Of a DNA stretch of 64,000 bases, positions 29,562 through 38,835 are shown piece after piece (the stretch's first letter is position 1; every line of letters starts with the position of its first letter). The notes under the pieces were generated by a model. It saw only the letters and a program-made list of their open reading frames with translations. It was not told the DNA's origin and did no database searches. The translations under genes and the position numbers were made by a program. This DNA is from Simplicispira psychrophila DSM 11588 (GTDB taxonomy: Bacteria > Pseudomonadota > Gammaproteobacteria > Burkholderiales > Burkholderiaceae_C). Location: positions 1-64,000 of the forward strand of contig NZ_JHYS01000009.1 of the NCBI RefSeq assembly GCF_000688255.1. The letters run 5' to 3'.

Positions 29562-29837
29562 ATGATCTCAGCAACGTTAGTAGAAAAAAATAGTCAGCCA
29601 TGGTGGAAGTATGGCTACGTTTGGCTTGTAATTTCTGGGCCTGCAATAGTAGTAGTGGCTGCATTTTATACTTTGTGGTTGGCCATAGCTTCGCCAAATA
29701 TAGTATTGACTGATGAATATTATCGTAAAGGAGTGCAGGTAAATAAAAACCTGGAAAACCCACAGAAGAGTTTTGCACCTGCTCTGAGTGGCCGTAATCA
29801 CGCGGCTACTCCTTCAGTTGATCAGCTTCGTAATTAA
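29562..29837 (+). CDS. ccoH: FixH/CcoH-like cbb3 assembly protein
   Basis: 91 aa with one membrane helix (about 15-40) and the segment SPNIVLTDEYYRKGVQVN, which matches the FixH pattern (D-x-YYRKG). FixH works with FixI/CcoI in oxidase assembly. It is shorter than classical FixH (about 160 aa), as is usual in Comamonadaceae. The ATG at 29562 has GGGAG 9 bases upstream; an in-frame TTG at 29547 lies before that site and is not favoured. Confidence 0.8.
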   Translation: MISATLVEKNSQPWWKYGYVWLVISGPAIVVVAAFYTLWLAIASPNIVLTDEYYRKGVQVNKNLENPQKSFAPALSGRNHAATPSVDQLRN

Positions 29838-29903
29838 CATTAGTATCAGAATAAATTCTGCAGTACTGATATTCCTAATAACCAATTCAAAGAGGTCTGA
29901 AAA

Positions 29904-30194
29904 ATGTTAAGACAACGACTCATGTGGATTGCATGGCCTGCTTTTTTAATGGCTGGAATTACTGAGATGTTAGTATTTGCATTTGTTGATCCTGCCGAAT
30001 TAAGATGGTATGGCGATCCCTTAAATATCTCTCGTGAGACTATCTATACGGTAGCATTTTTTATATTTTGGATCATTGCGATGATTTCTAGCTCACTGAC
30101 TACCTTGTTGGCTATTTCGCCCTTCGAGGTTAATCGTTGCCCTGTTCCAAATAATCAACGGCTAGATGACTGCAAGAATTTTGAGATTAAATAA
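29904..30194 (+). CDS. Small two-helix membrane protein linked to the cbb3 cluster
   Basis: 96 aa. Helices lie at about 8-30 and 48-70; the conserved-looking end is LLAISPFEVNRCPVPNNQRL. AAAGAGG precedes the ATG. I do not recognise a named family but recall similar small proteins after ccoG/ccoH in related genera. A role in oxidase assembly or haem/copper handling is inference from position only. Very AT-rich DNA surrounds it. Confidence 0.6.
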   Translation: MLRQRLMWIAWPAFLMAGITEMLVFAFVDPAELRWYGDPLNISRETIYTVAFFIFWIIAMISSSLTTLLAISPFEVNRCPVPNNQRLDDCKNFEIK

Positions 30195-30286
30195 TAAGTT
30201 TTGTTATATAAATAACACTATTAAATATAAAAATATTTCAAGTCGTTAATTGGCATTTTTAAAATTAAAAATAATTTAAATTTTTT

Positions 30287-30802
30287 ATGAAATGCGCTTC
30301 GGCACCATTAGTTAATTTTAGTACTTGTGACTTGTGTGATGAGCACAAAATAGACGACAGTGGATCTTTTCGAGTGTTACCACCAAAGTTTCATAGTTTT
30401 GGTGGTTTGGAAGCGTTCAGCGGAATCATTAGCACGGTTAAATGCCATGAAGATAATTCTTTAGTGAAAGCCGCTGTAGAATCGCCAGGAGAGGGTCGTA
30501 TTTTGGTGGTAGATGGAGGTGCATCGTTACGTTACGCGCTTGTCGGTGGCAATTTGGCTGCAGCGGCTGCCCGTAATGGTTGGGCAGGATTGCTGGTGGA
30601 CGGTTGCGTGCGCGATGTGGTAGAGCTAAAAGTTTGTCCCATTGGGATCTATGCGCTCGGATTGATGCCTTTGCCTACAGAAAAGCGGAATCAAGGTATG
30701 CGTGATAGTGTTGTGCTTATTCAGCAAGTGTTGATTCGTCCAGGTGACTGGCTTTATGCAGACGCTGACGGGATTGTTATCAGTGCTCGCTCTTTGCATT
30801 AA
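30287..30802 (+). CDS. RraA family protein (RNase E regulator / aldolase-like)
   Basis: 171 aa. The core GRILVVDGGASLRYALVGGN and GWAGLLVDGCVRDVVELK segments identify the RraA/HMG-aldolase fold. Some members inhibit RNase E; others are 4-hydroxy-4-methyl-2-oxoglutarate aldolases, and sequence alone does not separate them here. The aldolase-type Arg-Asp (GCVRD) is present. No clear Shine-Dalgarno is visible, and the leader is a run of A and T. A decayed transposase lies immediately downstream. Confidence 0.8.
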   Translation: MKCASAPLVNFSTCDLCDEHKIDDSGSFRVLPPKFHSFGGLEAFSGIISTVKCHEDNSLVKAAVESPGEGRILVVDGGASLRYALVGGNLAAAAARNGWAGLLVDGCVRDVVELKVCPIGIYALGLMPLPTEKRNQGMRDSVVLIQQVLIRPGDWLYADADGIVISARSLH

Positions 30803-30872
30803 GTCTTTGCAATCGAACTGCGCCGTTTTTTGTAGGGCGCTATGGATGGGCGTCTAGAGTAACCTGTCATTC

Positions 30873-31923
30873 CTAGCGGATTCCGCTGAGAAATCTGCTA
30901 CAGCCCAACTCAGATGGATAGCCCTGGTAGGGTGGACGTCGCATTTGGTACTTGTCGCATCCCGGACGATCATATGGTCGCTTGTAGAATAAATGCGGGT
31001 GGGTGTGATGCCAATCTTTCATGGCCTGCATCGGTGTCTGACTCTTCAGCGCTGACTGGGGCAGTTGGTGGTTGTACAGCGCCACATAACGCAGCAGCGT
31101 CTGCCCCATGTCCTGCGCGCTGTTGAACCTGTTCGTTTTGAGCATATCAGCAATGCGTCCGTTGAAGCGTTCCACCATCCCATTGGTCTGCGGCGTTCTG
31201 GGGTTGGTCAGCCGGTGCTCAATGCCCAGCGCCTGACACAGCTGATCAAAATCATACTGGCCACTGGGCTCGCGTTCGCGACTGACAAACAGGCAATCCG
31301 TGAACTCCTTGCCGTTGTCGGTCAGCAGTTTCTGGATCTTGATCGGGCAGGCCTTGTGCCGCGCTTTGAGAAAGCGGGAGGCACTGCGCGCAGTCTTGTC
31401 GGGTTTGATGGTCACATACACCCAGCGCGTGGCGCGGTCGATGGCCACAAACAAGTAGCTGCGCCGCTTCTCATCTGTCATCTGCGGCAGATGGTACTTC
31501 ACGTCGATATGCAGGTAACCCGGCTCATAGGCTTTGAAGGTCTTATGCGGCTCTTTAGGCGTTACAGGCTTCAAGGCTGCAGGTGTTGCCCACCCCGTGG
31601 CGGCGCAGGCACCCATCGAGGCCCGAGCGCTAGACCCCTTCACACAAAAAATGCCGCGTCACTGCCAACAAGTCGTCTAAAGGCAGCAGCACTGTTTTGC
31701 GCAGCTCCACCACAACGGCTTCTTGCGCCGGGTTCAGCGTGGTCTGCAACCGGTGCGCGGTGTGGGATTTGTCGACAAAGCTCTCGCGCTTTTTCCACTT
31801 GTAGATGGTCGCTTGCGTGACGCCGTAGCGGCTGGCCAGTACGCAGGCGCTCTCGCTGCTGGCGGCAATTTCGGCGCGCACTGCGGGTGTGGTGCGTGCG
31901 TTCTTGTGCAGTTGGATGTTCAT
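30873..31923 (-). pseudogene. Decayed IS481-family transposase
   Basis: Two broken pieces of one gene. The N-terminal part, from 31923, has the HTH RYGVTQATIYKWKKR and stops at an in-frame TAG (31630-31632) after FLCEGV. The rest continues in another frame from about 31600: a frameshift lies near the GVGN region, then comes KPVTPKEPHKTFKAYEPGYL and the DDE catalytic core, including HIDVKY, LLTDNGKEF and TNPRTPQTNGMVERFNGRI. The normal C-terminal end (RPYDRPGCD) runs on into about 25 extra residues, so the original stop is also lost. No terminal inverted repeats or target duplication could be found. It is non-functional as written. Confidence 0.85.
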
Positions 31924-31989
31924 GCGGGAGTACTCCTGGATGCCTTGAGTTGCTCAATCACTCCGGCCATGACCTCGCGGGCCATGAAT

Positions 31990-32391
31990 AACGGGTAGCG
32001 TTTTGAGTCGATGCAATCATCCGGTACTCTACAGATACGCACCATCGTCTCAGCAAAATACGGGCCCGATCTCCTAACGACGGACCCGACGTGGCCACAT
32101 GCGCTTGACCTCTGCAGCCAAGGCAGAAAAGTTAATAGGTGCGTCGATCTTGCTGAGCAGACATCCAGTACCTCAGATGTTCTGACGATTTTCCTGGTGG
32201 GTCAATAGGCCAGTTTTGATGGATCTGCACAGTTTCATGTGCGTGAACTGCAATGCGTGTTAAAGCACTGTCGCTTTACAGGTGGGCACGGGCTGCGAAC
32301 AAGGAAGCGAAGTGTCGATCTTCCTCCAATTCAGGGCTACTTCATTCCAGTCAAAATTGACTAATTTACCTGTGAAAGTACGCTTATTTAA
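31990..32391. other. Gene-free stretch after the transposase remnant
   Basis: No convincing gene. A 65-codon open frame at 32011-32208 has no ribosome site or recognisable motif and ends in low-complexity context. The segment may be further decayed mobile DNA. Confidence 0.5.
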
Positions 32392-32478
32392 TTTCATTTA
32401 ATGAAACATGTATTTCATAATATGAAATTTAAAACTATTTATTCCTATATTTATTTTCGTAATGAGAAATATATTTCT
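32392..32478. promoter_or_regulatory. Cluster of ATTTCA/TGAAAT palindromes in the aceA leader
   Basis: Three inverted repeats lie within 90 bases: TTTCATTTAATGAAA (32392-32406), ATTTCATAATATGAAAT (32412-32428; 8-bp arms, one central base) and AGAAATATATTTCT (32465-32478). The first two share the same half site. They sit 160-245 bases before the aceA start in very AT-rich DNA and look like operators. GTCTTGTATAAGAC at 32529-32542 is a further weak inverted repeat. Confidence 0.5.
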
Positions 32479-32635
32479 ATATTAAAAAATAAAATTTGTA
32501 AGTCATTGAATTAAAACGATAAAAATAAGTCTTGTATAAGACATAAGAGCTTGCGCCAAGCCCATGGAAGATTTACAGTATGTTCATGGGCAAACGAGTT
32601 GCCTAACAATTTCAACTAACTAATGGAGTGATCCC

Positions 32636-33967
<1,332 letters not shown>

Positions 33968-33995
33968 TAACGCTGTGCGCTAAGGTGCACGCATG

Positions 33996-34034
33996 AAAGA
34001 GCCCAAAGCACTTGCTTTGGGCTCTTTTTATTTT
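33996..34034 (+). terminator. Intrinsic terminator after aceA
   Basis: A 14-bp perfect stem, AAAGAGCCCAAAGC with its complement, has an ACTT loop and is followed by TTATTTT. Confidence 0.92.
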
Positions 34035-34074
34035 CTGGTGCAGTAAAATGTTCGCCTATTCGAAGCACAAGGTC

Positions 34075-34101
34075 AAAGCGCGGTTGCTATCCGCGCTTTT
34101 T
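34075..34101 (+). terminator. Terminator-like hairpin in the thrS leader, possible attenuator
   Basis: AAAGCGCGG, a 7-base loop, CCGCGCTTT and further T's lie 55 bases before the thrS start and downstream of the aceA terminator. If the operon promoter is upstream, this would act as an attenuator. Confidence 0.5.
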
Positions 34102-34155
34102 GCTTTCAGACTCTGGCGTGCTCTACGCCACTGATAAGGTTTGACAAGGATTTTC

Positions 34156-36075
34156 ATGATTCACATAACGCTCCCCGATGGTTCCCAACGCGAATATCCT
34201 GGCCCCGTCACAGTGGCTGAAGTGGCTGCATCTATTGGTTCTGGATTGGCCAAAGCGGCTGTGGCTGGAAAAATTGGCGATACGGTGGTGGATACGAGCT
34301 TTCAGATCACGCAGGATAGTGCGCTGTCCATCGTGACCGCCAAGGATGCGGATGGCTTGGAGGTGATCCGTCACTCGACGGCCCACTTGTTGGCGTACGC
34401 CGTCAAAGAGCTGTTTCCTGACGCGCAGGTCACGATTGGCCCGGTCATCGAGAACGGTTTTTTCTATGACTTCTCGTACAAGCGGCCCTTTACACCAGAG
34501 GATCTGGTGGCTATTGAAAAGCGTATGACTGAGTTGGTTGCCAAGGACGAACTGGTGGTGCGTCGCGTGCTGCCACGCGACGAGGCCGTGGCTTATTTCA
34601 AGGGCTTGGGTGAGCACTATAAGGCGGAAGTTATTGCGAGCATCCCAAGCAGTGAAGACGTCAGCCTATATCGCGAAGGGAATTTTGAGGACCTTTGCCG
34701 AGGTCCTCATGTGCCTAGCACTGGCAAGTTGAAATTCTTCAAGCTCATGAAGGTGGCTGGAGCTTATTGGCGCGGTGATCACCGCAATGAAATGCTCCAG
34801 CGCATTTATGGCACAGCTTGGGCGACTAAAGATGAATTGCAGCAGTACCTGTCCATGCTGGAGGAGGCCGAGAAGCGTGACCACCGAAAACTGGGGCGTG
34901 AACTCGATCTTTTCCATATCGACGAGCACGCTCCAGGCACGGTGTTTTGGCATCCCAAAGGCTGGACTTTGTGGCAAGAAGTCGAGCAGTACATGCGCCG
35001 CGTGTATCAAACTAATGGCTATCAAGAGGTCAAGGGCCCCCAAATTCTGGATCGGACGCTGTGGGAGAAGACGGGGCATTGGGACAAATACCGTGAGAAC
35101 ATGTTCACGACCGATAGCGAGAAGCGTGACTATGCCTTGAAGCCCATGAATTGCCCGGGGCACATCCTGATCTTCAACCAAGGCATCAAGAGTTACCGCG
35201 ATCTGCCGCTGCGCTACGGCGAATTTGGCCAGTGTCACCGCAATGAACCCACGGGTGGCTTACACGGCATCATGCGTGTGCGGGGTTTTACACAGGACGA
35301 CGGGCACATCTTTTGCACTGAGGCGCAAATTCAGGCGGAAGTGCTGGCATTCACCAAGCTGCTGCAAAAGGTGTACGCTGATTTTGGCTTTACAGACATC
35401 ATTTACAAGGTGGCGACTCGCCCCGAAGCCCGCATTGGCACCGATGCAAGTTGGGATACCGCTGAAAAAGCGCTGATCGAGAGTTTGCAGGCGTCGGGTT
35501 GTGTCTATGAAATAACCCCCGGCGAAGGCGCTTTTTATGGCCCGAAAATTGAGTACACCTTGAAAGATGCTATCGGTCGCCAATGGCAGTGCGGCACGAT
35601 CCAGGTGGATTTTTCCATGCCTGAACGTTTGGGTGCAGAGTACGTCGGTGAAGATGGCGCTCGGCACCGGCCTGTGATGCTGCATCGTGCGATCGTGGGT
35701 AGCTTGGAGCGCTTCATTGGCATCTTGATCGAGCAACATGCCGGCGCTTTACCGACATGGCTTGCGCCAGTGCAGGTGGCGGTGCTCAATATCACCGATG
35801 GCCAAGCAGATTACTGTCGCGAAATTGCTGCAAAACTGGAAAAAGCATTGCCACATCATCCGCTACGGGTGTTGCTGGACCTGCGCAATGAAAAGATTAC
35901 GTATAAAATACGTGAGCATTCCATGCAAAAATTGCCGTTTATCCTTGTCGCAGGCGACAAGGAGCGTGCAGCCGGTGCTGTTGCAGTGCGCGCCCGAGGC
36001 AATAAAGATCTCGGTGTCATGTCCCTTGATGCATTCATTGAACTCATCAGCCAGGCCATAGCAGCCAAGGCGTAG
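34156..36075 (+). CDS. thrS: Threonyl-tRNA synthetase
   Basis: 639 aa class II synthetase. The N-terminal TGS domain is followed by the editing domain with [17 protein letters not shown] (HxxxH). The catalytic core has [13 protein letters not shown] (zinc Cys), [17 protein letters not shown] and [12 protein letters not shown]-terminal anticodon-binding domain follows. The ATG at 34156 has AAGGA upstream. It leads the translation operon thrS-infC-rpmI-rplT-pheST-ihfA. Confidence 0.95.
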   Translation: MIHITLPDGSQREYPGPVTVAEVAASIGSGLAKAAVAGKIGDTVVDTSFQITQDSALSIVTAKDADGLEVIRHSTAHLLAYAVKELFPDAQVTIGPVIENGFFYDFSYKRPFTPEDLVAIEKRMTELVAKDELVVRRVLPRDEAVAYFKGLGEHYKAEVIASIPSSEDVSLYREGNFEDLCRGPHVPSTGKLKFFKLMKVAGAYWRGDHRNEMLQRIYGTAWATKDELQQYLSMLEEAEKRDHRKLGRELDLFHIDEHAPGTVFWHPKGWTLWQEVEQYMRRVYQTNGYQEVKGPQILDRTLWEKTGHWDKYRENMFTTDSEKRDYALKPMNCPGHILIFNQGIKSYRDLPLRYGEFGQCHRNEPTGGLHGIMRVRGFTQDDGHIFCTEAQIQAEVLAFTKLLQKVYADFGFTDIIYKVATRPEARIGTDASWDTAEKALIESLQASGCVYEITPGEGAFYGPKIEYTLKDAIGRQWQCGTIQVDFSMPERLGAEYVGEDGARHRPVMLHRAIVGSLERFIGILIEQHAGALPTWLAPVQVAVLNITDGQADYCREIAAKLEKALPHHPLRVLLDLRNEKITYKIREHSMQKLPFILVAGDKERAAGAVAVRARGNKDLGVMSLDAFIELISQAIAAKA

Positions 36076-36136
36076 TTTTTGAAACACGCCAAAGAAGCTA
36101 CACTTTTTGTAGCATTTAGAACCAAGGGTGATAGCC

Positions 36137-36739
36137 ATAGCTACTGAATTTCGTGATCGTCGCCACCGCGAAGAGCGCAAACATCGTTTGAATCGTGAAA
36201 TCATGGCGCCTGAAGTGCGCCTGTCAGGGCCTGACAACGAACCACTCGGTGTGGTTAGTTTGATGGACGCGCTGCGTATGGCGGGCGAGTTGGACGTGGA
36301 TCTGGTTGAAATTGCCGCCACTGCCATTCCCCCGGTATGCCGCTTAATGGACTACGGTAAGTTCAAATACCTTGAGCAAAAGCGTGCTGCAGAAGCTAAG
36401 GCCAAGCAGACGGTCATCGAGATCAAGGAAATCAAATTCCGTCCTGGTACGGATGATGGTGACTACAACATCAAGATGCGCAACATCCGTCGTTTCTTGG
36501 CTGATGGCGACAAGTGCAAGATCACCTTGCGCTTTCGTGGTCGCGAAATTACGCACCAAGATCTCGGTTTGGCATTGCTCAATCGTATTCGGGATGATCT
36601 GGCCGACACCATTTTGGTCGAGCAGTTTCCGCGTCTTGAAGGCCGCCAGATGATCATGATGATCGCCCCGGCGCGCAAAAAGTCAGCACCGGCAAAGCCT
36701 GTGGTAGATGCAGCTGTTAATGCGTCATCTGCCGATTGA
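36137..36739 (+). CDS. infC: Translation initiation factor IF-3, non-AUG start
   Basis: 200 aa. Begins (M)[19 protein letters not shown] and contains [52 protein letters not shown] and RFRGREITH. There is no AUG or good GUG start. AAGGGTG sits 6 bases before an ATA codon at 36137, while the in-frame GTG at 36128 overlaps that site. IF-3 genes use rare starts (AUU in E. coli) because IF-3 itself discriminates against them, giving autoregulation; ATA here fits that. A small hairpin (GCTACA, 5-base loop, TGTAGC, 36097-36113) precedes it. Confidence 0.9.
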   Translation: MATEFRDRRHREERKHRLNREIMAPEVRLSGPDNEPLGVVSLMDALRMAGELDVDLVEIAATAIPPVCRLMDYGKFKYLEQKRAAEAKAKQTVIEIKEIKFRPGTDDGDYNIKMRNIRRFLADGDKCKITLRFRGREITHQDLGLALLNRIRDDLADTILVEQFPRLEGRQMIMMIAPARKKSAPAKPVVDAAVNASSAD

Positions 36740-36932
36740 AGTTGGATTTTCACGAATTTCATTGAATTGAATGGGTTGACGCACCCCCGCAAGGAGATGT
36801 GTCATTCATTGGGAGTGCCTTAGTGCATCCCCTGGGTAGGCATTATTCCTGCCCATAAAAGTGGCTCGGGGCCAACAAGTTTGTAAAACGGTTTGCAAAC
36901 GCCTCACGAGCACAAGTCAAAGGAGCATTGAA

Positions 36933-37136
36933 ATGCCCAAAATGAAGACCAAGAGCAGCGCCAAAAAGCGCTTCCGCGTTCGTCCGGGTGGTACCGTTAA
37001 ACGCGGTCACGCCTTCAAACGTCACATCTTGACCAAGAAGACCACCAAAAACAAGCGCCAACTGCGTGGTATTACCTCTGTTCATGAGACCAATATGGGT
37101 TCCATGGCACAGATGTTGCCCAATTGCGGCTTGTAA
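36933..37136 (+). CDS. rpmI: 50S ribosomal protein L35
   Basis: 67 aa, very basic: [20 protein letters not shown] is typical L35. AAAGGAG lies 7-8 bases upstream of the ATG. The 193-base gap after infC can fold (for example GGGTAGG with CCTGCCC at about 36834-36854), where L20-dependent control of rpmI-rplT is found in other bacteria; that is not shown here. Confidence 0.95.
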   Translation: MPKMKTKSSAKKRFRVRPGGTVKRGHAFKRHILTKKTTKNKRQLRGITSVHETNMGSMAQMLPNCGL

Positions 37137-37162
37137 TTCACTGACGAACAAGGAGTAAATAC

Positions 37163-37522
37163 ATGCCTCGCGTCAAACGTGGTGTAACGGCTCACGCCCG
37201 CCACAAAAAAGTTCTCGCCCTTGCTAAGGGTTTTCGCGGTCGCCGCGGTAACGTCTATCGCATCGCTAAACAAGCGGTGATGAAGGCTGGGCAATATGCC
37301 TACCGTGACCGTCGTAACCGCAAGCGCGTGTTCCGTCAGTTGTGGATTGCCCGTATCAACGCCGGTGCCCGTGAATTGGGCCTGACGTACAGCCAATTCG
37401 CCAACGGTCTGAAGAAAGCTTGCATCGAGATCGACCGCAAGATGCTGGCTGACTTGGCAGTGCACGATAAAGCCGCCTTTGGCAGCATCGTGGAACAAGT
37501 CAAGGCCAAGTTGGCAGCTTGA
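37163..37522 (+). CDS. rplT: 50S ribosomal protein L20
   Basis: 119 aa basic protein: [20 protein letters not shown] and [20 protein letters not shown] are typical. It is an early assembly protein of the 50S subunit and a translational repressor of its operon in other bacteria. AAGGAG precedes the ATG; it follows rpmI by 26 bases. Confidence 0.96.
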   Translation: MPRVKRGVTAHARHKKVLALAKGFRGRRGNVYRIAKQAVMKAGQYAYRDRRNRKRVFRQLWIARINAGARELGLTYSQFANGLKKACIEIDRKMLADLAVHDKAAFGSIVEQVKAKLAA

Positions 37523-37540
37523 GTTCCCGGCTTACATCTA

Positions 37541-37605
37541 TCATTTTGATAGCTGTTAGCGCATAAACAGCAAGGGCTAGCGCTTGAAAAGGCACTAGCC
37601 CTTGT
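37541..37605. repeat. Dispersed palindromic repeat, copy 7, between rplT and pheS
   Basis: GATAGCTGTTAGCGCATAAA then CAAGGGCTAGCGCTTG and GGCACTAGCCC. The repeat also builds the hairpin described separately at 37571-37612. Confidence 0.65.
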
Positions 37606-37612
37606 TTCTTTT
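37571..37612 (+). terminator. Terminator-like hairpin between rplT and pheS
   Basis: CAAGGGCTAG, a 14-base loop, CTAGCCCTTG, then TTTCTTTTT. It may end rplT transcription or attenuate pheST, splitting the usual operon. Confidence 0.6.
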
Positions 37613-37646
37613 TCAGAGCGAAATAAGAACGAAGTAAGAGCGAATA

Positions 37647-38699
37647 ATGAACGAGTTGGACTCCTTGGTTGAAAGCGCGCAACAACTGTTTGCGCACAGC
37701 GTCACCCCTGCCGATCTGGAAAATGCGAAAGCCCAGTTTCTGGGCAAGTCTGGTCGTGTGACTGAACTGATGAAAGGCATGGCGCAGCTTTCCGTGGAGG
37801 AAAAAAAATCCCGTGGCGCTGCTATCAACGTCGCCAAGCAGGCCATTGAAGCGGCTTTGACGGCGCGGCGCCAAGCGCTGGCCGATGCCGAGCTCCAATT
37901 GCAACTCAAAGCCGAGGCTTTGGACGTCAGTCTGCCCGGTCGCCAGCGTGGCCAAGGTGGCTTGCATCCGGTGTCGCTGACCTTGGAGCGCATTGAAGGT
38001 ATCTTTGGTTCGATGGGGTTTGATGTCGCCGAAGGCCCAGAGATTGAGACCGACTGGTTTAACTTTACGGCGCTGAATACGCCGGAAGACCATCCGGCGC
38101 GCTCGATGCACGACACGTTTTATATCGAAGGCGGTGCCGAGAATGCGCCCAACTTACTGCGCACCCACACCAGCCCGGTGCAAGTGCGCCATGCCGTACA
38201 GCACGTCAAAAAGCACCGCGCCGCGATTGATGCGGGCGCGGGGATGCCTGAAGTCCGTGTGATCGTGCCAGGCCGCACCTACCGCGTCGATAGCGATGCC
38301 ACCCATTCGCCGATGTTCCACCAGTGCGAAGGCCTGTGGATTGGCGAGAATGTCAGCTTTAAAGACCTGAAGGTGGTTTTTACTGATTTTTGCCGCACCT
38401 TCTTTGAGTCGGATGATTTGGTGCTGCGCTTCCGTCCGAGTTTTTTCCCCTTTACTGAGCCCAGTGCCGAGATCGACATTCAGTTCCAAGCCGGCCCGTT
38501 GGCCGGTCGTTGGCTGGAGGTGGCGGGTTCTGGCCAAGTACACCCTAACGTGGTGCGCAATATGGGCCTTGATCCCGAAAAATACATTGGTTTTGCCTTT
38601 GGCATGGGCCCCGACCGCCTGACCATGTTGCGCTACGGCGTCAATGACTTGCGCCTGTTTTTTGACGGCGATATCCGTTTCCTGTCGCAGTTCCAGTAA
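37647..38699 (+). CDS. pheS: Phenylalanyl-tRNA synthetase alpha subunit
   Basis: 350 aa catalytic subunit. The N-terminal coiled coil is followed by motif 2, including [34 protein letters not shown], and motif 3 [17 protein letters not shown]. It pairs with PheT. The gap to pheT is 136 bases with repeat DNA, longer than usual. Confidence 0.96.
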   Translation: MNELDSLVESAQQLFAHSVTPADLENAKAQFLGKSGRVTELMKGMAQLSVEEKKSRGAAINVAKQAIEAALTARRQALADAELQLQLKAEALDVSLPGRQRGQGGLHPVSLTLERIEGIFGSMGFDVAEGPEIETDWFNFTALNTPEDHPARSMHDTFYIEGGAENAPNLLRTHTSPVQVRHAVQHVKKHRAAIDAGAGMPEVRVIVPGRTYRVDSDATHSPMFHQCEGLWIGENVSFKDLKVVFTDFCRTFFESDDLVLRFRPSFFPFTEPSAEIDIQFQAGPLAGRWLEVAGSGQVHPNVVRNMGLDPEKYIGFAFGMGPDRLTMLRYGVNDLRLFFDGDIRFLSQFQ

Positions 38700-38715
38700 T
38701 ACAACGTACCCAGCA

Positions 38716-38814
38716 ATATAAAAAGTGAGCTGCTACTGCACGCATCTATTGGTTTTCAAGCTGTTTTGATGTTGAAACCTTTTAAAAACGTGCGCTAGTA
38801 GCTATTTTTTTAAG
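38716..38814. repeat. Dispersed palindromic repeat, copy 8, possibly two degenerate copies
   Basis: GAGCTGCTACTGCACGC on the left and ACGTGCGCTAGTAGCTATTT on the right are arms of the family, separated by a longer spacer. It fills the pheS-pheT gap. Confidence 0.55.
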
Positions 38815-38835
38815 AGCACGCCAAAGAAGTCTGAT

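Noticed and set aside
30839-30935. Possible IS481 terminal inverted repeat (AGCGGATTCCGCT region)
   Set aside because: It is a local hairpin; no matching sequence was found beyond the other end of the transposase gene.
32011-32208. 65-codon open frame after the transposase remnant
   Set aside because: No ribosome site, no recognisable motif, and composition like surrounding non-coding DNA.
32392-32542. CRISPR-like array in the aceA leader
   Set aside because: The palindromes differ in sequence and length, and there are no regular spacers.
34048-34134. 28-codon open frame in the thrS leader, considered as a leader peptide
   Set aside because: No ribosome site, no run of Thr codons, and no second alternative hairpin that would complete an attenuator.
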